A stretch of 31,407 nt of DNA, taken from the NCBI GenBank assembly GCA_910577635.1, contig CAJTNR010000026.1, positions 1 through 31,407 on the forward strand. Direction: 5' to 3'. Within the stretch, counting starts at the first letter, position 1; every line of letters begins with the position of its first letter. The notes beneath the pieces were generated by a model. The model saw only the letters and a program-made list of their open reading frames with translations, did no database searches and was not told the origin of the DNA. This DNA is from an uncultured Vampirovibrio sp. (GTDB lineage: Bacteria; Cyanobacteriota; Vampirovibrionia; Gastranaerophilales; Gastranaerophilaceae). This document shows, in pieces, positions 1-6,584 of this stretch. The position numbers and the translations under genes are program-made.

Positions 1-36
1 TAATAGCTCGATTAAAGAGAAAGCATTCTTTTTCAT
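1..36 (-). CDS. Type IV prepilin-like protein, 5' end only (runs off the left edge)
   Basis: Read on the minus strand, the first 36 bases begin with ATG (36..34) and encode MKKNAFSLIELL, a type III (prepilin-peptidase) signal: a short basic leader, a cleavage site after Ala, then Phe at +1 and the conserved Glu at +5. The rest of the gene lies outside the window. An AAGGAA ribosome-binding site sits about 7 bases before the ATG. The bases coding for the signal are nearly identical to those of the large Cys-rich prepilin near 30,650, so the two belong to one family. The mature protein is unknown because only the leader is visible. Confidence 0.72.
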   Translation of the reverse strand, partial: MKKNAFSLIELL

Positions 37-100
37 AAAAAATTCCTTATATTTTGTGTATTAGAATTGGTACTTTAAATTTTGGCAATAAAAAACTCTA

Positions 101-129
101 TTGCACATTACTGCTACTTTTTGTATAAT
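101..129 (+). promoter_or_regulatory. Sigma-70-type promoter reading towards the HTH gene
   Basis: TTGCAC (101-106), a 17-base spacer and a perfect TATAAT (124-129) predict a start near 136. This leaves a leader of about 140 bases before the HTH gene. The repeated sequence TACTTTAAA (71-79 and 155-163) flanks the promoter and could be an operator. A weak all-A/T hairpin (162-179) lies in the leader. Functions are inferred. Confidence 0.5.
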
Positions 130-273
130 TTATAAATGTATTTTAGTGGTTTTGATACTTTAAAAAATCCTGATTTTTTATTGCTCTTTAAACCCTTGAA
201 TGCAAATAAATATACAATCAAGAATTATAAAACAATTTTAATTATATTATAAATATACACATAATGTTCTAAA

Positions 274-756
274 ATGTCAACACATTTTGTTCAAAAAATG
301 AAGAATCATTGGATGATAAAAGAAAGAATAAAATTAATAAGATTACAAAAAGCAAAAAATGCAAGTGATTTTGCAAGACAATTAGGACTTGAAACAAGAA
401 CTTATCTTAGCTATGAGAGAGGGGAGAGAAACCCTTCTTTGGAGTTTTTGCAAAAACTAAAACAAGATTATAATGTTGATTTAAACTGGCTTTTAACGGG
501 CGAAGGAAATACCTTTTCAATAAGCAGTTTTAATCGAAAAAAAACTGAGAACCATACTTTAAAAAACCCTGATAGAATAATTCAAAAACTAAGAGCGCAG
601 AATGATTTGACCATTGCCCAATTTTGCACGATTACAGGAATTAAAGAAGAGGATATTGTTGATTGTATTAATAATGATTCTTTTCTATCCTTAAAAGATG
701 CACTTTTAATTGTTAACAATTTTAATGTTACTTTAGATGATCTATTTTTAAACTAA
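274..756 (+). CDS. Cro/CI-type transcriptional regulator with two HTH domains
   Basis: The N-terminal half is a clear XRE helix-turn-helix: the segment from MIKERIKLIR through ASDFARQLGLETRTYLSYERG to NPSLEFLQKL has the usual spacing of the recognition helix and the following Pro-Ser. The C-terminal 60 residues (IIQKLRAQNDLTIAQF to LDDLFLN) look like a second, more diverged HTH of the same fold, so the protein may bind DNA as a double-headed unit. No good ribosome-binding site marks the start: ATG codons at 274, 298 and 313 are all in frame, and 313 would begin right at the HTH. The gene leads a trio with a small membrane protein and an M15 peptidase, which suggests phage-type control of lysis-like genes. 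It is followed after 13 bases by the next start. Confidence 0.8.
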   Translation: MSTHFVQKMKNHWMIKERIKLIRLQKAKNASDFARQLGLETRTYLSYERGERNPSLEFLQKLKQDYNVDLNWLLTGEGNTFSISSFNRKKTENHTLKNPDRIIQKLRAQNDLTIAQFCTITGIKEEDIVDCINNDSFLSLKDALLIVNNFNVTLDDLFLN

Positions 757-769
757 AAAGGAAATGTTT

Positions 770-961
770 ATGAACTATGAACTTCTGGCAATTCTTGTCA
801 CTGTTGTGGTGCAAGCTTTGTATATTGCCTATCGAATTGGAATTTTTGAACAGAAACTAAATACCCTTGAAAAAAAACAAGATAAGCACAACTCAATTAT
901 TGAGCGTACTTATTGTATTGAGAGGGATATTTCAGTTATAAAAGAACAAATTAAAGCTTAA
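770..961 (+). CDS. Small membrane protein with coiled coil (holin-like candidate)
   Basis: A 63-residue protein: residues 4-25 (YELLAILVTVVVQALYIAYR) form one transmembrane helix and the remainder is a charged amphipathic coiled coil ending in ISVIKEQIKA. The AAAGGAA ribosome-binding site at 757-763 lies 6-7 bases before the ATG at 770, so this start is preferred over the ATG at 764. The size, single TM and coiled coil, and the position directly before an M15 peptidase, resemble the small accessory or holin proteins of phage lysis modules. I do not recognise a specific family, and a spanin-like or unrelated membrane role is possible. Confidence 0.6.
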   Translation: MNYELLAILVTVVVQALYIAYRIGIFEQKLNTLEKKQDKHNSIIERTYCIERDISVIKEQIKA

Positions 962-974
962 AAATGTGTACCTC

Positions 975-1003
975 GACTGCCAATCCTCGTCGGATTGCCA
1001 GTC
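975..1003 (+). repeat. GC-rich imperfect inverted repeat between two phage-like genes
   Basis: Arms GACTGCCAATCC (975-986) and GGATTGCCAGTC (992-1003) are complementary apart from one C-C mismatch, around the loop TCGTC. The stretch of about 60 bases around it (968-1028) is visibly richer in G and C than its surroundings. It has no T-run, so it is not an ordinary terminator. A small REP or MITE-like insertion, or a translational control hairpin ahead of the peptidase gene, are both possible. Confidence 0.5.
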
Positions 1004-1044
1004 TTGCGGCACTCTGGATGGACTTAGTGATTTGGAGGAAAATA

Positions 1045-1440
1045 ATGCTTAACTTTAAACTTTCAGAGCTCATTCACTCTGATACTGCAATAAATAATAA
1101 TATTAATAATATGCCCGATATCAATTCTTTAGATAACTTACTAAATTTAATCGTTTATTGCCTGCAGCCGATAAGAGAGTTAATTAAAAAACCAATGATA
1201 ATAACTTCCGGCTATAGAAACGCACATGTTAATCAATTGGTTGGAGGTGCTGCAACTTCAAGACATTGTCTTGGAGAAGCTGCGGATTTTAAAATTAAAG
1301 GAATGAAACCTAATCAAATTATTCAATTAATACAAAAATCAAACCTTGTGTTTGACCAATTGATAAACGAACACAACTTATGGGTTCATATATCCTATAG
1401 AAAAGGAAAAAACCGAAAACAAGTTTTGACTATTAACTAA
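1045..1440 (+). CDS. Peptidase M15-family protein (Peptidase_M15_3 type, endolysin-like)
   Basis: A 131-residue protein with the M15A zinc-peptidase signature: SRHCLGEAAD (residues 72-81) supplies His74 and Asp81, and LWVHISY supplies the third ligand His115, preceded by a QLINEH segment with the likely catalytic Glu. This matches the short phage and gut-bacterial M15_3 proteins that cleave D-Ala-containing peptide cross-links of peptidoglycan. A strong TTGGAGGAA ribosome-binding site (1032-1040) fixes the ATG at 1045. An in-frame extension to 964 would read through the GC-rich hairpin and has no protein-like character. No signal peptide is visible, so export would need the preceding holin-like protein. 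The gene ends just before a strong terminator. Confidence 0.85.
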   Translation: MLNFKLSELIHSDTAINNNINNMPDINSLDNLLNLIVYCLQPIRELIKKPMIITSGYRNAHVNQLVGGAATSRHCLGEAADFKIKGMKPNQIIQLIQKSNLVFDQLINEHNLWVHISYRKGKNRKQVLTIN

Positions 1441-1457
1441 TTCTTAAAATGAATCCT

Positions 1458-1495
1458 GCCCCTTGCTTAAAAAGCCTAAGCAAGGGGCTTTTTTT
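1458..1495 (+). terminator. Rho-independent terminator after the M15 peptidase
   Basis: A 12-bp perfect stem (GCCCCTTGCTTA at 1458-1469 with TAAGCAAGGGGC at 1477-1488), loop AAAAGCC, is followed by seven T. It closes the plus-strand trio and faces the converging minus-strand genes. Confidence 0.92.
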
Positions 1496-1519
1496 GTTTA
1501 ATTTTTTATATACAGTTTG

Positions 1520-1963
1520 TTATTGACTAAAACTCTGCAGTTCTATTATATTATCTTCAATATCAAGAGTGTATGCAAAATAAGCTTTTTTGTCATTTTT
1601 ATATTCTGTTTCAACCACTTCACCAAGGAGTTTTCCTCCATTTTGGGTTAGTTTTTCTATGGTTTTATTAATATCTTCAACTTCAAAAGCGATATGAGAA
1701 AAACCTTTTTTGTTAGGCTGGGAGCTAGAATCAACAATTTCTTCATAAGAAAAAATTTCAATAGTCGGATAATTATCCTTGTATCCGGGCAGTTTTAAGT
1801 GCTCGCCTTTAATGTGAGCGTTTTTTACTGCTGTGACTTTATCAAGCCAGGCGCCTTTTATATCCCTTTTTTCATCAATACTTTCGCAATCAAAAACGGT
1901 TTTATAAAAATCTACCATTTTTTTGTAGTCTTTTGCAATTAAGTTAATATGTACAAATTTCAT
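1520..1963 (-). CDS. VOC/glyoxalase-family metalloprotein
   Basis: A 147-residue single-domain VOC (vicinal oxygen chelate) protein with paired beta-alpha-beta-beta-beta units. Likely metal ligands are visible at the family positions: His5 (FVHINLIA), Glu69 (PTIEIF), His90 (GFSHIAFEVED) and Glu141 (NIIELQSF). This is the H/E/H/E set of lactoylglutathione lyase and methylmalonyl-CoA epimerase relatives, so an isomerase or lyase is likely, but the substrate cannot be read from sequence. The ATG at 1963 has a GAG ribosome-binding element seven bases upstream that overlaps the stop of the HD-domain gene, implying translational coupling. A longer TTG start at 1975 is less likely. Confidence 0.85.
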   Translation of the reverse strand: MKFVHINLIAKDYKKMVDFYKTVFDCESIDEKRDIKGAWLDKVTAVKNAHIKGEHLKLPGYKDNYPTIEIFSYEEIVDSSSQPNKKGFSHIAFEVEDINKTIEKLTQNGGKLLGEVVETEYKNDKKAYFAYTLDIEDNIIELQSFSQ

Positions 1964-1971
1964 TTTTATTC

Positions 1972-2670
1972 TCAAATATATCTAATATAGCTAATATCAA
2001 ACTTTCCTTTGCTTGCCATATCATATAGAATTGTTTTTGCTCCTATAAAATTAATCGATTTTTTATAAGGGCGGACTTCTCTTAAAGCACAGTATATATC
2101 AGCAACGGTTAGAGCTTGATTCTGTTCTGTTCTTTTAATTTTTTTATCATAGTCATGGTGTTCCAGGGTTAATCTTACTGCGGTTTTGTTTAAATCTGTT
2201 GTTTTTAGAATTTCATAACTCAGCCTATTGTGAAGCTCTACAATGCTTCTTTCTTTTAGAGTTAATTTGCCTTTTTTATTAAGAATTTCACTTGGAATAA
2301 AAATTTTTCCGATATCATGTAAAAGTGCTGCTTGTATAAGGTATAGATAATTTTCTTCGTTTTTATTATGACCGAGTTTTAGGTAGATATTGCCGGCTTG
2401 TTTGGCTGTGGGAATCAAATGCGACATTATAATTGAACTTACATTCTCAAGGCTGTAGTTGAGAGTTAAGTGATTTTCTTTTAATATTTTTTCAATACTA
2501 GGATTAAACTTAATCGCTTTATCTATTGTTTCTTTGTTAAGATACTTGGAAATAAATTTTATCGGTTGATTAAGAGCAAGAGCATCTGTTGGAGCTTTGA
2601 TTGAATCGCTCGAGTACGAATTGGCCGTAAAGTTATGTGTCAACACATAAATACGATTTAATAAACCCAT
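1972..2670 (-). CDS. HD-domain phosphohydrolase, degenerate HD-GYP type
   Basis: A 232-residue protein whose C-terminal half is an HD domain: HDIGKIFIPSEIL (118-130), ELHNRLSYEIL around His147, EHHDYD (170-175) and VADIYCALREVRPYK (189-203). The order and spacing follow the HD-GYP group of cyclic-di-GMP phosphodiesterases, including the late ADxxxAL..xRPY element. The GYP loop after the paired His is absent and replaced by a short basic stretch, so the substrate may not be c-di-GMP. The first 100 residues match no family I know. The ATG at 2670 is preceded by GGGTGAAC, an acceptable Shine-Dalgarno match; a TTG at 2682 is possible. The VOC gene follows with the stop and its ribosome-binding element overlapping. 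Confidence 0.8.
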   Translation of the reverse strand: MGLLNRIYVLTHNFTANSYSSDSIKAPTDALALNQPIKFISKYLNKETIDKAIKFNPSIEKILKENHLTLNYSLENVSSIIMSHLIPTAKQAGNIYLKLGHNKNEENYLYLIQAALLHDIGKIFIPSEILNKKGKLTLKERSIVELHNRLSYEILKTTDLNKTAVRLTLEHHDYDKKIKRTEQNQALTVADIYCALREVRPYKKSINFIGAKTILYDMASKGKFDISYIRYI

Positions 2671-2711
2671 GTTCACCCACAAAAACTATTTAACTAACAC
2701 TTTCCTATAGT

Positions 2712-2717
2712 ATTATA
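2712..2717 (-). promoter_or_regulatory. Candidate -10 element for the HD-domain gene
   Basis: On the minus strand TATAAT (2717..2712) lies about 40 bases before the ATG of the HD-domain gene. No convincing -35 hexamer is present at 16-18 bases, so the call rests on the -10 and on position. Confidence 0.35.
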
Positions 2718-2749
2718 AAGTTTTTTTGCACTATATAATTGCGTTTATT

Positions 2750-4090
2750 TTAACTTTTGTTAACTTTTTTATTATCACTATAATCAGTAATTCCTGAGAA
2801 TGTATTCTTTCCGGTAATTTTTTGAGTAAGCCAGTAAGTGAGTTTTGGAACAATAACTGCCAAACCCAGAATACTTGTCAATAAGCCTCCCAGCAAAAAT
2901 TTAGCGTTTTTATTGTTAATATTCTTAATGGTTTTTTTGACTAAATCAGGATCCAGATGTCCTTCTTTGTAGCAATCTGTTTGAATTTTCTTTAGGAAAC
3001 TAAAAACATTGCTGCTAATTTCATCTAAATCTGATTCTTTTGTAAACCTGTTAATTTTGCCGTATTTACCATAGGTTGATTCTTTGTAGATATTAAAAAC
3101 GAGTTCTTTGTCATTAAAAATTTCTTCAATTCTTTTAGGATTCTTGCTAAGAGCTTTAATTGCCTTATCGATAACGCTACAATCTTTTTTTGCAATAATT
3201 TCTGCTGCAATTGGATTAATATTAGGAGTATTTGTTTTGTTTCTTAAGAGTTTTTCAATATGTTCTGTTGAATAATTGTAGAAATAAAAACTTCCCCCAT
3301 CCATTGCTACAAACTCAAATGCTTCGATAATATTTCTTGAGGTAATAGTTCTTCCTATAATCATTGGAATATCGGTTGACATTAACCTGAAGCGATTATT
3401 ATTTTCAACATTATAAACCACCCTGTTTAGCGTTTCTTCCAATTTTCCACTAAAGGAAAGCTCTTTATTCTTCTTTGTTTTGTTAATGTAGTCATCTAAA
3501 CTTGTGTTAATAATCGGGGTTTTTTCTCTTTTTTGTTTATCAAGTTTTTTTTGGGTAATTTTTTGATTAATTTTTGGAATTACAACACCCATTAAAGCGC
3601 AGTTTATAACAAGAGCTGCAATTGAGGTTATTTGTTTTGCTCTTTTTATTTGTTTTATTAATTGCTCGGGGTTTTTACCCTTAACCATATCTTTATATTT
3701 CTTAATCTCACTTGTATCGACAGTTAAGGAGCATTCTTTGAGAGGCTTTGTCTTCCCATTAAGCAGATAGTCAACAGAATCTTTAATTGCGTCGTTTCCT
3801 GTATTTGCACTTGAATAGTCAAATCCCATCGGGATTTTTAAAAGTTTTTCGCAAAGCAGGGTACCGAGCGTATTAAAAGCAGGCATCCCAAACAACCATA
3901 CAACAGCACCCGTAACATCTTTTCTTAATTTTTCGGAACACTCTAACCAACCGCCTCTATTGTAGCCTTCTTTTGCTCTTCCAATGTCAGTAGGAATTTC
4001 TTCAAGTAATGTTCCCAGGCATCTGTTCGGGTTTTTAATATGGTTTGTCAGTCTTGAAACTGTTGAAAATGTATTGTTGTTAATTAGCAT
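2750..4090 (-). CDS. Uncharacterised membrane protein (446 aa)
   Basis: I do not recognise a functional family. Hydrophobic segments are visible near residues 65-85 (AVVWLFGMPAFNTLGTLLC), 155-178 (ITSIAALVINCALMGVVIP) and 400-425 (FLLGGLLTSILGLAVIVPKL), separated by long charged stretches. Two of them end in V(I)VIPK, a hint of internal duplication. The N-terminal segment PNRCLGTLLEEIPTDIGRA resembles proteins I associate with gut Gastranaerophilales genomes, where such proteins occur in several copies; this is recollection, not a search. The ATG at 4090 (MLINNNTF) is used here, but it lacks a clear ribosome-binding site and a TTG at 4111 is in frame. It follows the PlsC-like genes closely and is probably cotranscribed with them. 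Confidence 0.72.
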   Translation of the reverse strand: MLINNNTFSTVSRLTNHIKNPNRCLGTLLEEIPTDIGRAKEGYNRGGWLECSEKLRKDVTGAVVWLFGMPAFNTLGTLLCEKLLKIPMGFDYSSANTGNDAIKDSVDYLLNGKTKPLKECSLTVDTSEIKKYKDMVKGKNPEQLIKQIKRAKQITSIAALVINCALMGVVIPKINQKITQKKLDKQKREKTPIINTSLDDYINKTKKNKELSFSGKLEETLNRVVYNVENNNRFRLMSTDIPMIIGRTITSRNIIEAFEFVAMDGGSFYFYNYSTEHIEKLLRNKTNTPNINPIAAEIIAKKDCSVIDKAIKALSKNPKRIEEIFNDKELVFNIYKESTYGKYGKINRFTKESDLDEISSNVFSFLKKIQTDCYKEGHLDPDLVKKTIKNINNKNAKFLLGGLLTSILGLAVIVPKLTYWLTQKITGKNTFSGITDYSDNKKVNKS

Positions 4091-4132
4091 AATTGCAATA
4101 ATATAAAACAAGAAAAAAAATAAATTTGCTAG

Positions 4133-4801
4133 TTAACTGTTTTTATTTTCATACCCTGTTAAATTTGCAATTTGTCTGCACCATTCGCTTATAATTTCTT
4201 CATCTTTGAGCTTATATGAAATTGGCTTACCGACACAAATATTTACTTCCTGTCTTTTGAATGGTTTCCAATTGTAGGTTTCAAGCCCTGATAGGGCAAT
4301 CGGCAGAATATCAATTTTATTTGTCTTAGCAAAGTAAATGAACCCAGGGTTAATATTTTCAATTGTTTTGTTTTTCCTTATTCCTCCCTGCGGGAAGATA
4401 CAAAGGTTATACTTTGCCTTAAAAACTTCTTTAACAGATTTTATTGTTGAAATACTGACTTTTTCTCGATTAACGGCAAACCCTCCGAGTCTCAGGACGT
4501 TTCTTGTAACCCACCTTTTAGCCCAGGAGTCGGTTTTAAAGAGCTCCTGTTTTGCCATATAAGCAAGAGGCCTTGCAATAGCGTGGTTTACAACAAAAAC
4601 ATCCATATAGGAAATATGGTTTGCTGCAACAATATAAGGCTTTTTTTCCAGCTGTTTGTTTCTTTTTACCTTGAATTTGTAGAACAACAGGGAAAATAAA
4701 GGCAGAAATAAGATATACAAAGCATAAAACTGATAAAGTCTTGTTAAAATATTAAAATCTTTTGCTTTTCTTTGTGCAAAGTTAATCTTTTTCATATCCA
4801 T
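4133..4801 (-). CDS. PlsC-family 1-acylglycerol-3-phosphate acyltransferase-like protein
   Basis: A 222-residue lysophospholipid acyltransferase. Acyltransferase motif I is NHISYMD (61-67, catalytic His-x4-Asp), the substrate-binding block is GGFAVNRE, and the glycerol-phosphate motif is FPQGGIRK (136-143), where QGG replaces the usual EGT. A hydrophobic segment at residues 24-42 would anchor it to the inner face of the cytoplasmic membrane. It lies three bases after a paralogue, so the pair probably arose by tandem duplication and is cotranscribed. The altered motif III suggests a different acceptor, for example another lysolipid, from its neighbour. Confidence 0.88.
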   Translation of the reverse strand: MDMKKINFAQRKAKDFNILTRLYQFYALYILFLPLFSLLFYKFKVKRNKQLEKKPYIVAANHISYMDVFVVNHAIARPLAYMAKQELFKTDSWAKRWVTRNVLRLGGFAVNREKVSISTIKSVKEVFKAKYNLCIFPQGGIRKNKTIENINPGFIYFAKTNKIDILPIALSGLETYNWKPFKRQEVNICVGKPISYKLKDEEIISEWCRQIANLTGYENKNS

Positions 4802-4804
4802 TTT

Positions 4805-5437
4805 TTATATATGTCCTTCCGATAGTTCGGTAATTTTTTTACTCCAAAGAGTAATCATTTCTTCAATATTGTTATTATAAGGAATTGGTTTTCCTATTTT
4901 TATTTTCATTTTTCCTTTAAAAATTTTTCTTTGGTCTTTGGTCATTCCTGTTATTGCAACAGGGATAATATCGCATTTAAGGGTTTTTGCAAAACTTGCA
5001 AAACCTTTGTTAATATTATCCAAACTTCCGTTTGCTTCTCTTGTTCCTTGTGGAAAAATCCCCAGACACCAATCTGTTTGTTTTAACCCCAGTACTGTTT
5101 TTACTGTTGAAACAGAAAGTTTGGATCTATCTACAGCAAAAGCACCTAAGACATCAAGAAAAAATCTTGCAATTCTGTTTTTAAACAGTTCAATTTTTGC
5201 CATATAAGCAATATGTCTTCTTGTTGCATGGATTATCAAAAAAGGGTCAATCGCACTTGTGTGGTTTGCAGCAATAATATAGAATCCTTTTTTTGGAACA
5301 TTCTCTCTTCCTTCAATTTTTAAATTAAAGGCAATATGGTAATAAGTTCCATAAACCAAAGTACAGGTAATCCACTGAAAAATTCCTCTTAGCTTATTAT
5401 ATTCCTTTGAAGCTCTTTTTTGGTAATTTTTTGTCAT
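4805..5437 (-). CDS. PlsC-family 1-acylglycerol-3-phosphate acyltransferase
   Basis: A 210-residue acyltransferase with canonical blocks: NHTSAID (58-64) with the catalytic His and Asp, GAFAVDRSK, FPQGTRE (128-134) and DIIPVAITG. These define the PlsC/LPLAT fold that moves an acyl group from acyl-ACP or acyl-CoA to 1-acylglycerol-3-phosphate to make phosphatidic acid. GGAAA seven bases upstream supports the ATG at 5437. It is the first gene of the minus-strand run that continues into the paralogue and the 446-residue membrane protein, and it is divergent from the ompH-like gene across a 90-base AT-rich gap that must carry both promoters. Confidence 0.9.
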   Translation of the reverse strand: MTKNYQKRASKEYNKLRGIFQWITCTLVYGTYYHIAFNLKIEGRENVPKKGFYIIAANHTSAIDPFLIIHATRRHIAYMAKIELFKNRIARFFLDVLGAFAVDRSKLSVSTVKTVLGLKQTDWCLGIFPQGTREANGSLDNINKGFASFAKTLKCDIIPVAITGMTKDQRKIFKGKMKIKIGKPIPYNNNIEEMITLWSKKITELSEGHI

Positions 5438-5491
5438 TGTGAGTTTCCAAATTTCTTTTACTTATTTAATTATACTAAAATAAAAAATTTA

Positions 5492-5500
5492 TGGTATAAT
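5492..5500 (+). promoter_or_regulatory. Extended -10 promoter of the ompH/skp-like gene
   Basis: TGGTATAAT (5492-5500) is a perfect extended -10 (TGnTATAAT), 27 bases before the ATG and just ahead of the GAGGAGG ribosome-binding site (5516-5522). A -35 match is poor, as is common with extended -10 promoters. Confidence 0.6.
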
Positions 5501-5526
5501 TTTTTTATATAATACGAGGAGGAATT

Positions 5527-5970
5527 ATGAAAAAATTATTAGGATTGATTGTTTTTTGCGCTCTGGCTTTTTTTGCTAAAGCAAATGCAGAAGTTATCGG
5601 AATTGTTGATTTTGATAAGGTTGTTGATAACTACACAAAAGTTAAAACTGTAACTGATGAAATTTCTGATAAATATGCTGAAATTCAAAGATACAGCCTT
5701 GATAAAGAAAGAGAGTATAAGAAGTTGTCATCTCCTTTAGAGCGTAAAAACTTCGAAGAATCAACAGCTAAAGAATTATCTAAAAAACAGGATGCTTACT
5801 TAAAACTTAAAGAAAAGAAAGAAAGTGAAATTGATACAGCTATTAAAAATGCAATTAAAAAAGTAGCACTTGAAAGCCAGATTGATACAGTTGTAGAAAA
5901 AACAGTTGTTTTCTTTGGCGGAGTTGATATTACAGACAAAGTTGTAAAAGCTTTGAACTCTTCCAAATAG
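5527..5970 (+). CDS. OmpH/Skp-family periplasmic chaperone-like protein
   Basis: A 147-residue secreted protein. Residues 1-21 form a Sec signal peptide (KK, then LLGLIVFCALAFFA, with cleavage after ANA). The mature start VIGIVDFDKVV matches the beta strand that opens OmpH/Skp proteins, followed by a long Lys/Glu-rich coiled coil (about 45-115) and a short beta-forming tail (TVVFFGGVDITDKVV). Skp trimers hold unfolded outer-membrane proteins in the periplasm, so this indicates an outer membrane. A GAGGAGG site at 5516-5522 fixes the ATG. It stands alone, divergent from the acyltransferase genes and upstream of a tRNA gene with its own promoter. Confidence 0.88.
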   Translation: MKKLLGLIVFCALAFFAKANAEVIGIVDFDKVVDNYTKVKTVTDEISDKYAEIQRYSLDKEREYKKLSSPLERKNFEESTAKELSKKQDAYLKLKEKKESEIDTAIKNAIKKVALESQIDTVVEKTVVFFGGVDITDKVVKALNSSK

Positions 5971-5990
5971 AGGATATTATAAAAAAGTAC

Positions 5991-6019
5991 TTTACTTAAT
6001 ATTTAATTTTTGATATTAT
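5991..6019 (+). promoter_or_regulatory. Promoter of tRNA-Ser(UGA)
   Basis: TTTACT (5991-5996), a 17-base spacer and TGA-TATTAT (extended -10; hexamer 6014-6019) predict a start about 10 bases before the tRNA. The same bases also form a weak bulged stem (5982-5994 with 6022-6035), so a terminator for the preceding gene cannot be excluded. Confidence 0.5.
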
Positions 6020-6036
6020 TCTAAAGTAACTTTTTC

Positions 6037-6123
6037 GGAAGAATGCCGGAGTGGTTGATCGGAGCGGTCTTGAAAACCGTCGAACATGCGAGTGTTCCGT
6101 GGGTTCGAATCCCACTTCTTCCT
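6037..6123 (+). tRNA. tRNA-Ser, anticodon UGA
   Basis: A class II tRNA of 87 bases: acceptor arms GGAAGAA and TTCTTCC, anticodon loop CT-TGA-AA in a five-pair stem, a long variable arm (GAACA / TGTTC) and T-arm GTGGG-TTCGAAT-CCCAC. The TGA anticodon and long variable arm identify serine. The discriminator base is T rather than the G usual for bacterial tRNA-Ser. CCA is not encoded. Confidence 0.96.
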
Positions 6124-6131
6124 AATTTCAG

Positions 6132-6167
6132 ACGGGATTTAGCAGTTGTCTAAATGCCCGTTTTTTT
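6132..6167 (+). terminator. Rho-independent terminator after tRNA-Ser(UGA)
   Basis: ACGGGATTTAG (6132-6142) pairs with CTAAAT-G-CCCGT (6150-6161) with one bulged G, followed by a run of seven T (6161-6167). It ends the tRNA transcript. Confidence 0.85.
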
Positions 6168-6179
6168 ATGCTTTTATGC

Positions 6180-6347
6180 TTATTTCTGATTAATATTTTT
6201 AAGTGCATATTCAATACACTGGACAATAAATTCATTCCTGCTGATATCAACCGAACCTGATAATTCATCCACTTGTTTAAGGGTTTCTACGTCCAGTCTT
6301 ATGCTGATTACGGTTTTTTCTTGTTTTGTCGGTTTAAATTCATTCAT
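6180..6347 (-). CDS. Small ribbon-helix-helix (CopG-like) DNA-binding protein
   Basis: A 55-residue gene. The translation has the ribbon-helix-helix pattern: a basic N-terminus, the beta strand KTVISIRLD (11-19), helix A VETLKQVDELSG (20-31), then VDISRNEFIVQCIEYALKNI (33-52) as helix B. Such proteins are dimeric repressors, often of plasmid genes, toxin-antitoxin operons or their own promoters. No toxin gene is adjacent. The ATG at 6347 lacks a strong ribosome-binding site. It lies divergent to the start of the glycan operon, so control of that operon's promoter is possible. Confidence 0.75.
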   Translation of the reverse strand: MNEFKPTKQEKTVISIRLDVETLKQVDELSGSVDISRNEFIVQCIEYALKNINQK

Positions 6348-6414
6348 ATTAATATTGCATTTAATTCAATGCGTTTTATATATATTCAATAATAATAATT
6401 CTAGAAAAGTTTTT

Positions 6415-6518
6415 GATTATAAATTTATTAAGTTTTATATTAAGAATTTTTAAAACAATTAAGCAATATTTTTTCTTTGTGATATTATAAATTTATTGAG
6501 TTTTAAATATAGAATTTT
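6415..6518 (+). repeat. Two direct repeats upstream of the glycan operon
   Basis: A block of about 37 bases occurs at 6415-6451 and again at 6481-6518, sharing the core TATAAATTTATTRAGTTTTA and a following GAATTTT. The gap without a protein gene here is 237 bases (6348-6584). The second copy carries a possible extended -10 (TGATATTAT, 6480-6488). The repeats could be binding sites for a regulator such as the adjacent RHH protein. Confidence 0.45.
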
Positions 6519-6584
6519 GTATGAATTTGTAATCGTTGAGGGAAATATGAAATATGTACTTAAGATAGGAGTTAATTAAATAAA

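Noticed and set aside
964..1044. N-terminal extension of the M15 peptidase
   Set aside because: It runs through a GC-rich hairpin, has no family resemblance, and a strong ribosome-binding site lies just before the ATG at 1045.
6415..6518. CRISPR-like array
   Set aside because: Only two imperfect AT-rich copies, no regular spacers and no cas genes anywhere in the window.
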